Assembly: GCA_963747425.1 (NCBI GenBank)
Contig: CAVVFJ010000005.1
Coordinates: forward strand, 62,001 to 126,000
Length of the DNA stretch: 64,000 nt
From: DASUPK01 sp963747425
GTDB taxonomy: Bacteria > Actinomycetota > Thermoleophilia > Solirubrobacterales > 70-9
Reading direction: 5' to 3'
Shown: piece by piece, positions 52,387 to 60,230 of the stretch
How positions within the stretch are numbered: the first letter of the stretch is position 1
How the letters are laid out: every line of letters begins with the position of its first letter
Translations under genes and position numbers: made by a program
Notes under the pieces: generated by a model
What the model saw: the letters and a program-made list of their open reading frames with translations, nothing else
Told to the model about the DNA's origin: nothing
Database searches by the model: none

Positions 52387-52440
52387 GGGGTGAGTCTAGG
52401 TGCGGGTCGGGATGCGAGTTCGATCCGGGCCCCGCGTTTA

Positions 52441-52869
52441 CTACGGCGCCGGCGGCGCCCCCTGCACTGGGAGCGCCGTGCTCTGATTCGCCTTGCAGGT
52501 CTGCTTGGCGCCCCTCGCCCGCACCTTCCGCTTGTCGACCGTGACGTAGTAGCTCCCGGTGAAAGCCGGCTTGGTCAGGTCTACCTCGTAGGAGCCCTTC
52601 CCACCGCTGCGATGCACCGAAAGCGGCTGGGTCTGGAGCGTGTTGGGGTCCGTGTAGTAGAGCGTCACGACCCGCATGCCCTTGCACGCGCCCAGCTTCG
52701 ACGCCACCTTCCCGGTGAACTGGTTGCTCGAGGACTGCGTGACCGTCACCGTCGTGTGCCAGCTCCGCTTCCGGTGGTGCTTCTTCTTGGCGCCCGCGCC
52801 GGCGCCGCCCGCGCCGAGCACGAGAACCAGCACGATCAACAGGGCCCCCGCCCGTCTGAAACCGGCCAT
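52441..52869 (-). CDS. Secreted hypothetical protein with basic K/H-rich N-terminus
   Basis: 142 residues from ATG 52869, 11 bases after comEC. Signal peptide MAGFRRAGALLIVLVLVLGA, followed by KKKHHRKRSWH, then a beta-rich part TVTVTQSSSNQFTGKVASK, SYEVDLTKPAFTGSYYVTVDKRKV and two Cys that could pair. No family recognised. Likely translated with comEC. Extracellular. Confidence 0.65.
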   Translation of the reverse strand: MAGFRRAGALLIVLVLVLGAGGAGAGAKKKHHRKRSWHTTVTVTQSSSNQFTGKVASKLGACKGMRVVTLYYTDPNTLQTQPLSVHRSGGKGSYEVDLTKPAFTGSYYVTVDKRKVRARGAKQTCKANQSTALPVQGAPPAP

Positions 52870-52880
52870 CGCTGTGAAGG

Positions 52881-55208
52881 CTAACCGCGACCGGGGGTCA
52901 CCGTCCACCGGGAACCGTTCGCGTCGATGTCGATCTCTCCCTGCCGGTCAGTGCGCATGATCGGCACCCGGTGGGAGGCGAGCTCGTCGATGGTGCGCGA
53001 CGTGGGATGGCCATAGGGATTGCCCGCCCCCACCGAGATCACCGCCAGCTTCGGGACCGACCGGTCCAGCAGCTCGCCCAGCCCCGCGTCCTCCGAGCCG
53101 TGATGCGCGACCTTGAGCACGTCGATCGGGCCGGGATCCATGGGGACGGCCTCGGCCTCGGCGTCGCCGGTGAGCAGCATGGTGAAATGCCGCCACTGAG
53201 CCACCAGGACCAGGCAGAGCAGGTTCGGGTCCTCGCGGGTGTCGCCGAGCAGCTCGCGCGGTGGCCAGAGGGCCGTCAGATGGAGAGCGCCCGAGTCGAG
53301 CTCGCCTCCCTCCGCCAGCCGGTAGGGCTGAGCGCCGGCCGCCAGCGCCGCGCCACGCAGCCGAGGGTCCGCGCGGCCGTAGACCAGCCGGTCGACGTGC
53401 ACCGAGTCGAGCAGCTCGCCTAGGTCGCCGGCGTGATCTGACTGGTCATGGCTGATCACCACCGCGGCCAGGGAGCCGATGCCGAGATCGCGCAGCCGGT
53501 CCCCGACGCCGTCGCCCGGCGGGCCCGTGTCGACCAGGATCGGGTCGGCATCGGGCGGGTCGAGGAGGATCGAGTCTCCCTGGCCGACATCCAGGACGCG
53601 CACCGCCAGGTCGCCTTCGGGCGGCGTCGGGGGGGAGTCGGAGCCGAACGGCCAGGCCGGCAGGAGGACGACGACGGCGAGCACCACCAGGACGGGGACC
53701 GCGAGCGGCGCCCTCGGAAGGCGCCGCAGGCGGAGCAGCAGCTCCATCGCCGGCAGCAGAGCACCATATGCGGCGGCCACCGACCAGATCGATCCCAGGT
53801 GGACGGAGAGCAGGGCCCAGCGCGGGGTGGCGAGCCAGTGCGCGATCTGGGCGATGTAGGCGAGGCAGAGGGAGTCCAGCCAGTTGAGCGGCTCCACCGG
53901 CAACAGCTGGAGCTGGCCGGCGATCCCGGCGAGCATGCCGAGCCACATCGCCGGAGCGACGGCGGGCAGTGCCAGCACGTTCGCGGGCAGCGCGGCGGGC
54001 GAGAACTGGTCGAAGGCCTCGGCCATCACGGGCGCCGTCGCCACGGTCGCCGCCACGGTGACCGCCGCTCCCTCGACGAGCGCCCGGCGGACCGACCCAT
54101 GGGCGGCATCGCCGGAAATCGCGGATGCCATCCGTCCCGCCCACAGCAGGATCCCGATCACCGCGGCGAAGCTGAGCTGCCAGCCGACGTCGCCCTCCGC
54201 CCGCGGGTTGATCGCGAGCGTGATCGCGACAGCGAGCAGCACCGCGTACCAGCGGGAGCGTGGCCTGTCGGCGAGCGCGGCGATCAGGCCGGCGGCTCCC
54301 ATCACCCCCGCGCGCTGGATCGAGGGACCCGCCCCGGTGACCGGCACGTAGACCGCGATCAGCAGCAGCGCCCCGATCAACCTGGCGCGCAACCTGAGCC
54401 CGAGCAACGCCAGCAGGGGCCACGCCAGGATGCAGAGCAGGATCACGTTTTCTCCGCTGACCGCGAGCAGGTGGGTCAGGTTCGATCGCTGGAAGTCCTC
54501 GCGAGTCCCGTGGTCGATCCGGTCGTCCTCGCCGAGGACGAAGCCCCTCGCCAGTGCCGCCTCCCGCTCGGGCATCCCACGCCCCAGCGCCCGCTCCGCC
54601 CGGTTGCGGATGCCGTCCACCCACCCCGAGATCCCGCGGCGGCGACCGGGCTTCGAGTCGATCCGGTCGGCCTGCAGCGTCATCGAGATCCCCAGCCGGC
54701 GCAGATATCCCGTCCGCCAGGGCTCCGGCTGCTCGAGTACGCCCTCCGCGCTGATCTCGGAGCCGATCGGGAGGTCGCCCACAGGCCCCGGGGCCACCAC
54801 CAGCACCCGGCCGGCCGGTGAGTCGACGCGCACGTCGACCTCGTCTCCGCTGCGGCGGGGAACTCCTGCGACGAATCCGTCCACCGTCGCGTGCAGCCCG
54901 GGCCGGGCCCGGAGGGCGCCGTCGTCGATGGCGTGCAGCCGCGCTCCCCCGCAGAGCAGTCCCGCCAGGGCGGCGACGAGCCCCACGACGGCGAGCCAGG
55001 CGAACGCGGCCGTCCCGCCACCATCTCGCGGACGCGCCGCGGCGAGGCCGATCACCGCGATCGGAGCGGCCCCGACCGCGCCCATGGACGGGTCCGGAGC
55101 GGCCGGCGGCGCCAGGGCCAGGCCTACCGCCGCGCCCGCCAGCGCCGCGAAGCGCCACTCTCGCGTCCAGCGACCTTCGCTCGGTTCCACCGCGCGGCCC
55201 GGTTTCAC
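52881..55208 (-). CDS. comEC: ComEC/Rec2 competence-type DNA channel protein
   Basis: 775 residues. N-terminal OB-like part, central helices with the Competence signature (LTHLLAVSGENVILL; SFAAVIGILLW), and a C-terminal metallo-beta-lactamase-like domain with VLDVGQGDSILL and VVISHDQSDHAGDLGELL (HxxxxDH). Transports single-stranded DNA; competence is not proven in this organism. comEA lies upstream, separated by a small gene on the opposite strand. Confidence 0.94.
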   Translation of the reverse strand: MKPGRAVEPSEGRWTREWRFAALAGAAVGLALAPPAAPDPSMGAVGAAPIAVIGLAAARPRDGGGTAAFAWLAVVGLVAALAGLLCGGARLHAIDDGALRARPGLHATVDGFVAGVPRRSGDEVDVRVDSPAGRVLVVAPGPVGDLPIGSEISAEGVLEQPEPWRTGYLRRLGISMTLQADRIDSKPGRRRGISGWVDGIRNRAERALGRGMPEREAALARGFVLGEDDRIDHGTREDFQRSNLTHLLAVSGENVILLCILAWPLLALLGLRLRARLIGALLLIAVYVPVTGAGPSIQRAGVMGAAGLIAALADRPRSRWYAVLLAVAITLAINPRAEGDVGWQLSFAAVIGILLWAGRMASAISGDAAHGSVRRALVEGAAVTVAATVATAPVMAEAFDQFSPAALPANVLALPAVAPAMWLGMLAGIAGQLQLLPVEPLNWLDSLCLAYIAQIAHWLATPRWALLSVHLGSIWSVAAAYGALLPAMELLLRLRRLPRAPLAVPVLVVLAVVVLLPAWPFGSDSPPTPPEGDLAVRVLDVGQGDSILLDPPDADPILVDTGPPGDGVGDRLRDLGIGSLAAVVISHDQSDHAGDLGELLDSVHVDRLVYGRADPRLRGAALAAGAQPYRLAEGGELDSGALHLTALWPPRELLGDTREDPNLLCLVLVAQWRHFTMLLTGDAEAEAVPMDPGPIDVLKVAHHGSEDAGLGELLDRSVPKLAVISVGAGNPYGHPTSRTIDELASHRVPIMRTDRQGEIDIDANGSRWTVTPGRG

Positions 55209-55259
55209 CCAGTGGACACGTGGTAACCGAAGAAGTCAGCCTTCGACGATGGAGGAGCG

Positions 55260-55466
55260 ATGACCACGAACCGCGAACAAACGAAGCGCGGTGCGGAACA
55301 GCGCACCCACAAGGAGAAAACCGTTCAGGCCCGGCTCGACCGGCGCCGTGCGGACATGCAGGCGGCCGAGGGCCACGCGGGCAGCATCCCGCGGGGCAAC
55401 CAGCAGCCCGAGAAGGAGAACGTCGGCAACCGGCGAGGAGAATGGGACCGGGTGCTCGGCCACTGA
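55260..55466 (+). CDS. Small highly charged protein between comEA and comEC, opposite strand
   Basis: 68 residues, no hydrophobic segment, rich in Arg, Glu, Lys and Gln: NREQTKRGAEQRTHKEKTVQ opening and QPEKENVGNRRGEW later. ATG has GGAGGAG 2-8 nt upstream, so it is a real gene. It is convergent with comEA (7-base gap) and divergent from comEC. No family is recognised. Confidence 0.6.
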   Translation: MTTNREQTKRGAEQRTHKEKTVQARLDRRRADMQAAEGHAGSIPRGNQQPEKENVGNRRGEWDRVLGH

Positions 55467-55471
55467 TCGAT

Positions 55472-55498
55472 GCTCAGGGCTGAAGCGCGGCCCTGAGC
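55472..55498. terminator. Long-stem hairpin at the comEA/small-gene junction
   Basis: GCTCAGGGC-N9-GCCCTGAGC is a perfect 9-bp stem overlapping the last codons of comEA. It serves the two converging transcripts. No T-tract. Confidence 0.5.
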
Positions 55499-56046
55499 GT
55501 CTCCATGGTGGATGGACCGATGCCGTCGACCTGGTCGAGTTGGTCGATCGAGGAGAGCCCACCGTGCTGGTCGCGGAACTCGATGATCTTCTGCGCCGTG
55601 ACCGGGCCGATGCCCTCGATCCCGTCGAGCTGCTCGGCCGAGGCGCTGCCGAGACTGATCGGTCCCGACTGCCCTCCAGCCGCAGAGCCGGCGGCAACCG
55701 TGCCAGGACCGGGGACGACCACCTGCTGCCCGTCGCTGAGCCTCGCCGCCAGGTTGATCGCGTCCTGGTTCGCGCCGCCCGCGAAGCCGCCAGCCCGCCT
55801 GACCGCGTCCGTCACCCTCGAGCCGGCGGGTAGCCGGTAGACGCCGGGGCGCCGGACGTCACCCGCAACATGAACGACGACGTCCCGCGTGCCCTCGGCC
55901 TCGTGCGACGAGTCCGCCGCGAAGCTCACCTCCGTCCCGCCCGTCGACCCTCCCCCGCTCGAGCGAATCCAGCGAGCGCCGATCACCAGGACCGCAACGG
56001 CGATCACCCCGTAGACGAGGAGTTGAGAGCGGCTCAGCTCCGGCAT
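55474..56046 (-). CDS. comEA: ComEA-type DNA-binding protein
   Basis: 190 residues. N-terminal membrane anchor (about 8-25), a linker, a SLBB-like beta-grasp domain (VVVHVAGDVRRPGVYRLPAG), and at the end two helix-hairpin-helix motifs, LDGIEGIGPVTAQKIIEFR and LDQVDGIGPSTMETLRAAL. Takes up DNA for ComEC. The stop codon lies inside the hairpin at 55472-55498. Confidence 0.94.
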   Translation of the reverse strand: MPELSRSQLLVYGVIAVAVLVIGARWIRSSGGGSTGGTEVSFAADSSHEAEGTRDVVVHVAGDVRRPGVYRLPAGSRVTDAVRRAGGFAGGANQDAINLAARLSDGQQVVVPGPGTVAAGSAAGGQSGPISLGSASAEQLDGIEGIGPVTAQKIIEFRDQHGGLSSIDQLDQVDGIGPSTMETLRAALQP

Positions 56047-56120
56047 GCGCCGAAGCTCACCGCGCGAGACGCAAGCGACAAGCCCGGTTCGTAAAGGATC
56101 AGCGACCGGCGAGGGTCATC

Positions 56121-56387
56121 TCAGCGAACCTCGAAGCCGGTCAATCCCTCGGGCGGCTCGTCCCCCACCTCGACGGACGCGACCTCTGCCCGGCTGGGCC
56201 CCCGCCGGCAGAACTCGACCATCTCATCCACCGCAGCCGGCTCGCCCTCGAAGACCGCCTCGACCGCGCCGTCGGCCCGGTTGGCCACCCAGCCGGCGAC
56301 CCCGGCCGCTTCAGCTCTGCGCCGAGTGGTGTCCCGGAAGAACACCCCTTGGACCCGCCCGCTCACAACGACCCGCTTGCGGGTCAG
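56121..56387 (-). CDS. acyP: Acylphosphatase, probable CTG start
   Basis: 88 residues if read from CTG at 56387, giving the usual N-terminus (M)TRKRVVVSGRVQGVFFR. The first standard start, GTG at 56366, would cut the first beta-strand off. GAGGAG in the end of the cupin gene lies 6 nt before the CTG. Active-site Arg in GRVQGVFFR and Asn in GWVANRADG are present. Hydrolyses acyl phosphates. Confidence 0.9.
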   Translation of the reverse strand: MTRKRVVVSGRVQGVFFRDTTRRRAEAAGVAGWVANRADGAVEAVFEGEPAAVDEMVEFCRRGPSRAEVASVEVGDEPPEGLTGFEVR

Positions 56388-56390
56388 GGG

Positions 56391-56786
56391 CTACTCCTCT
56401 TCGTCGTACTCGGAGGCGCCTGCCGCGACCGTCCGCCCGAAGACCTCGGAGGAGGTCACCGGAGGCGACTGGACCGAGACGCAGCACAGGTCCGAGGAGT
56501 TCCCGTTGGAGATCGAGTGATCGGTGGCCGGGGGGACCAGGACGAGGTCGCCAGAGGCGACCTCCTGGGTATCGCCGGCCACGGTCATCGTGCCGCTGCC
56601 GCTCACCACGATGTAGACCTGCTCGGCCTCCTCGTGAGAGTGGAGCTCCTGGTCCGTACCCTCGGGGACCTCGAGCCAGGTCACGGACATGTTGCGGGAG
56701 CCGAGCTCACCGGCGTCCATGAGGATGCGATTTCGAACCCTGTGCCACTCCTCCGTGGGAGCGTCCGCGAGCCGCCTGACCAGCAC
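56391..56786 (-). CDS. Cupin-domain protein
   Basis: 131 residues. Two cupin motifs: HSHEEAEQVYIVVSGSG (metal ligands His, His, Glu) and PPATDHSISN. Small single-domain cupin, function unknown. Stop TAG is 3 bases before the acylphosphatase start and its 3' end carries that gene's SD. Separated from leuS by 17 bases. Confidence 0.85.
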   Translation of the reverse strand: MLVRRLADAPTEEWHRVRNRILMDAGELGSRNMSVTWLEVPEGTDQELHSHEEAEQVYIVVSGSGTMTVAGDTQEVASGDLVLVPPATDHSISNGNSSDLCCVSVQSPPVTSSEVFGRTVAAGASEYDEEE

Positions 56787-56803
56787 GCGGCCTTTCTAGC
56801 AGA

Positions 56804-59311
56804 TCAGCCTTTTACGACCAAGTTGACCAGGCGGCCGGGGACCACGATCTCCTTGACGATCGCCTTGCCGTCCAGGTGCCGCTGGACGTTCTCGCTGCTC
56901 CGGGCGAGCTCCAGCAGCTGGTCCTCCGAGGCGTCGCTCTCCACCTCGATCCGGTCCCGCAGCTTGCCGTTCACCTGCACGACGAGCATGTAGGTGTCGC
57001 GCTCGAGCAGCTCAGGGTCCGCCTCCGGCCAGGGCTGCTCCCAGAGCCGCTCCCCGGCCAGCCACTCGTACACCTCCGTGGTGAGGTGAGGCGCGAAGGG
57101 GAAGAGCAGGGAGACCGCCGTGATGGTGGCGAAGCGCACGGCCGACGCGCCCGTTGGATCCTCGTAGAGGCCGTCCTTGAGCCGGTAGACCTCGTTGACC
57201 AGCTCCATCACCGCCGCGATCGCGGTGTTGAACTGGAAGCGGGGCTCGATGTCGCGGGTCGCCTTGTCGATCGCCCAGTGCGCCTTGGCCAGCAGCGCCC
57301 TCGCCTCCCCCGCGGCTCCGTCGGTGGATCCCGGCTCGGTCCTCTCGGCCACCTCCCGCCCGAGCCGCCAGAGGCGCCCCAGGAACCGGAAGATCCCCTC
57401 GACCCCCTCATCGGACCAGTCGCCGCCCTTGATCGGCGGGCCCATGAAGCAGATGTAGGTGCGCAGGGAGTCCGCCCCGAAACGCTCGACGTATTCAGCC
57501 GGGCTGACCGTGTTGCCCCGCGACTTGGACATCTTCGCCCCGTCGCGGGTGATCATTCCCTGCGTGAAGAGATTGGCGAACGGCTCCCGCGCCTCCAGCG
57601 ACCCGATGTCGTGCAGCGCCTTGATGAAGAAGCGCGCGTACATCAGGTGGAGGATCGCGTGCTCGACACCGCCGATGTACTGGTCGACCGGCATCCAGTA
57701 GTCGGCCACCTCCCTCGCCCAGCACTCCTCGTCGTTGCGGGGGTCCAGGTAGCGCAGGAAGTACCAGGACGAGTCGACGAAGGTGTCCATCGTGTCGGTC
57801 TCGCGGCGGGCCTCGCCCCCGCAGGACGGGCATTCGGTCTTGACCCAATCCTCGGCCGCGGCCAGCGGGCTCTTGCCCTTGGGCGCGTATTCCTCGATGT
57901 CCGGGAGGAGCACGGGCAGCTGGTCCTCGGGCACCGGGACCATCCCGCACTCGTCGCAGTAGACGATCGGGATCGGCGCGCCCCAGTAGCGCTGGCGTGA
58001 GACCAGCCAGTCGCGCAGGCGATAGTTGACGGCCTCCTCGCCGCGGCTCTCCGAGGAGAGCCAGGCGACGATCTCGTCGTAGGCCTCGCGGTTGTGCTTG
58101 CCGTCGAAGCGGTCGGAGTTGACCATCTTCCCGTCGCCGCTGTAGGGAAGGCCCTCGTCGTCGCGTGATTGCTCGGGGTCGGTCCCCTCGATCACGCGGC
58201 GGATCGGCAGCTCGAACGCTTTGGCGAACTCGTAATCGCGCTCGTCGTGGGCGGGGACGGCCATGATCGCCCCCGTCCCGTACTCCATCAGCACGTAGTC
58301 CGCGACGAACATCGGGATGCGCTCGCCGTTCACTGGGTTGACGACCTCCCGGCCCAGGGGGACACCGGTCTTCTGCCGCTCCTCGTCGGCGCGCTCCTCG
58401 GCGGTGACCCTGGCCGACTCGTTGACGTATTCGCGGACCGCCTGCTCATGCTCTGTCCCCGCCGCCAGGCGCTCGACCTCGGGATGCTCAGGCGCAAGCA
58501 CGAAGAAGGTCGCGCCGAACAGCGTGTCCGGCCGCGTGGTGAAGACCGGAAAGTCGAGATCGAGCTCGTCGCAGCGGAAGATCACCTCCGCCCCGTCCGA
58601 GCGGCCGATCCAGTTGCGCTGCATCGTGATCACGTTCTCGGGCCAGGACTCGAGCAGCTCGAAGTCGTCGAGCAGCTGCTGGGCGTACTCGGTGATCCGG
58701 AAGAACCACTGCTCGAGCTGGCGCAGCTCGACGAGCGTCCCGCAGCGCTCGCAGTGGCCGTCGATCACCTGCTCGTTGGCGAGCACGGTCTGGTCCTTGG
58801 GGCACCAGTGCACCGGGGCCTCGTGGCGGTGGGCGAGTCCGCGCTCGAACAGCTTCAGGAAGATCCACTGCGTCCAGCGGTAGTAGCTCGGCTGGTGGGT
58901 GCCGATCTCGCGCGTCCAGTCGATCGAGATGCCCCAGCGCATGAACTGCTCGCGGAAGGAGACGATCGACTTCTCGGTCGCCTCGCGCGGGTGCTCGCCG
59001 GTCTGGATCGCGTTGTTCTCGGCGGGCAGCCCGAACGCGTCGTAGCCCATCGGGTGGAGGACGCTGAAGCCGCGGCGGCGGCGGAAGTGGGCGATCGCGT
59101 CGCCGACCGAATAGGTCTTCAGATGGCCGACGTGCGGCTCACCCGACGGGTAGGGCAGCATCTCGAGCACGTAGCTCTTCGGCTTCGTCTCGTCGAACTC
59201 GGGGGAGCCGGGATTGGCCACCACCCAGGTGTTCTCCGCTTCCCAGACGAGCTGCCACTTGCGCTCGATCGCCTGCGGGTCGTACCGCTCGGTTGTATCC
59301 GGCTCGGGCAT
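56804..59311 (-). CDS. leuS: Leucyl-tRNA synthetase
   Basis: 835 residues, bacterial type. HIGH motif PYPSGEPHVGHLKTYSVGD, zinc-like CPKDQTVL and CERCGTL, editing domain inserted in the middle, catalytic KMSKS in GAKMSKSRGNTVSP, then anticodon-binding and C-terminal domains. ATG 59311 with a TAAACT box 9 nt upstream. No T-box leader is present. Confidence 0.97.
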   Translation of the reverse strand: MPEPDTTERYDPQAIERKWQLVWEAENTWVVANPGSPEFDETKPKSYVLEMLPYPSGEPHVGHLKTYSVGDAIAHFRRRRGFSVLHPMGYDAFGLPAENNAIQTGEHPREATEKSIVSFREQFMRWGISIDWTREIGTHQPSYYRWTQWIFLKLFERGLAHRHEAPVHWCPKDQTVLANEQVIDGHCERCGTLVELRQLEQWFFRITEYAQQLLDDFELLESWPENVITMQRNWIGRSDGAEVIFRCDELDLDFPVFTTRPDTLFGATFFVLAPEHPEVERLAAGTEHEQAVREYVNESARVTAEERADEERQKTGVPLGREVVNPVNGERIPMFVADYVLMEYGTGAIMAVPAHDERDYEFAKAFELPIRRVIEGTDPEQSRDDEGLPYSGDGKMVNSDRFDGKHNREAYDEIVAWLSSESRGEEAVNYRLRDWLVSRQRYWGAPIPIVYCDECGMVPVPEDQLPVLLPDIEEYAPKGKSPLAAAEDWVKTECPSCGGEARRETDTMDTFVDSSWYFLRYLDPRNDEECWAREVADYWMPVDQYIGGVEHAILHLMYARFFIKALHDIGSLEAREPFANLFTQGMITRDGAKMSKSRGNTVSPAEYVERFGADSLRTYICFMGPPIKGGDWSDEGVEGIFRFLGRLWRLGREVAERTEPGSTDGAAGEARALLAKAHWAIDKATRDIEPRFQFNTAIAAVMELVNEVYRLKDGLYEDPTGASAVRFATITAVSLLFPFAPHLTTEVYEWLAGERLWEQPWPEADPELLERDTYMLVVQVNGKLRDRIEVESDASEDQLLELARSSENVQRHLDGKAIVKEIVVPGRLVNLVVKG

Positions 59312-59320
59312 GGCCGGGCC

Positions 59321-59326
59321 AGTTTA
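59321..59326 (-). promoter_or_regulatory. -10 box for leuS, leaderless spacing
   Basis: TAAACT on the minus strand ends 9 nt before the leuS ATG. A second -10-like TATATT for the divergent genes sits at 59336-59341. Confidence 0.45.
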
Positions 59327-59375
59327 AGAGCGGCGTATATTGAGTCGCAGGCGAGAGAAGGAAGGAGGGTTGCCG

Positions 59376-59600
59376 ATGTCGAGGTTGATCAGGCTTGACC
59401 GGACAGGGCATACGGAGCTGGCGATCTGGAGCGCCGAGGACGTGGACTCGCAGCAGGCCGCGATCGACGCCTTCCGCCGCGAGCTGGACGAGGGCATGCT
59501 GGCGAGCGCCACGCTGCCGGACGGGTCGGCCGAGGTCGTGCGCGAGCTGCCACTCGACGCCGGGCTGGTCGTGATGCGCCGGCCAATCGCCGGCGGATAG
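59376..59600 (+). CDS. Small hypothetical protein
   Basis: 74 residues from ATG 59376, chosen because GGAGGG sits 8 nt before it; an ATG at 59340 is unlikely. SRLIRLDRTGHTELAIWSAED and DAGLVVMRRPIAGG ends resemble ubiquitin-like or other small beta-rich folds, but no family is recognised. The stop TAG is directly followed by the ATG of the next gene. Confidence 0.6.
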   Translation: MSRLIRLDRTGHTELAIWSAEDVDSQQAAIDAFRRELDEGMLASATLPDGSAEVVRELPLDAGLVVMRRPIAGG

Positions 59601-60230
59601 ATGGAAGCGGTTCTGGCCGAAGCCGCCGCGATGCCGTGGCGGCGGCGGGCCAGCGAGAGGAGCCTCGGCCGAGAGGGCAGGATCTGGACGCTCTGGAGCG
59701 TTGGCGTCCTGGTCACGTTCGGGCTCCCCGCCGCGCTGCTGATCTGGATCGAGCCGCTCGCCTTCCCCGTCTCAGCGATCTTCCTAGGCCACGGGATCGC
59801 GGTCCTGCACCTGCAGGCCCGGCGCGGCGCCCGCGGCGTGAAGCCACTGGGCACGGCCGAGACGCCCGAGGATCGGACCGCGCTGGGGCTGCTCGGAGAC
59901 CTGGTCGGCCACGACTCGCGTGAGCTGCTTGCGGATACCGGCCTGGCCCTCGAGCGTGGCCGGCTCGGCGCCTGGCTGGTCGGGCAGGAGGGCGCGATCC
60001 TGGTCCGGCCGGGCGGCCACCGCGTGCATTGCTTCTGCGTCCGGGTCGGTGAGGCGGGCGACCTGCCGTCCGCCGACCGCGTCGCCCATCTGCTTCTTGC
60101 GCTGCGGGAGGACGAGCGGGGGTTCGCCACAGTCGCGAATCGCAACTTCTCGGGGGCGCGCTGGCGGCTCCGGGTCGAGTTGTCCGAGCGGGTCCGCCCG
60201 GCTCTGAGGATCGCCTCCGCCTCTACTTGA
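59601..60230 (+). CDS. Hypothetical membrane protein, paired with the preceding small gene
   Basis: 209 residues. Two hydrophobic helices close together (about 27-50 and 53-70), then a cytosolic domain of about 130 residues containing LGDLVGHDSRELLADTGLALERG and HRVHCFCVRVGEAGDLPSADRV. Not recognised. Starts with no gap after the small gene. Its 3' end overlaps the sulfatase gene on the other strand by 8 bases. Confidence 0.6.
   Translation: MEAVLAEAAAMPWRRRASERSLGREGRIWTLWSVGVLVTFGLPAALLIWIEPLAFPVSAIFLGHGIAVLHLQARRGARGVKPLGTAETPEDRTALGLLGDLVGHDSRELLADTGLALERGRLGAWLVGQEGAILVRPGGHRVHCFCVRVGEAGDLPSADRVAHLLLALREDERGFATVANRNFSGARWRLRVELSERVRPALRIASAST

Noticed and set aside
59312..59375. T-box riboswitch before leuS
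   Set aside because: The gap to the next start is too short and a -10 box lies 9 nt before the leuS ATG.
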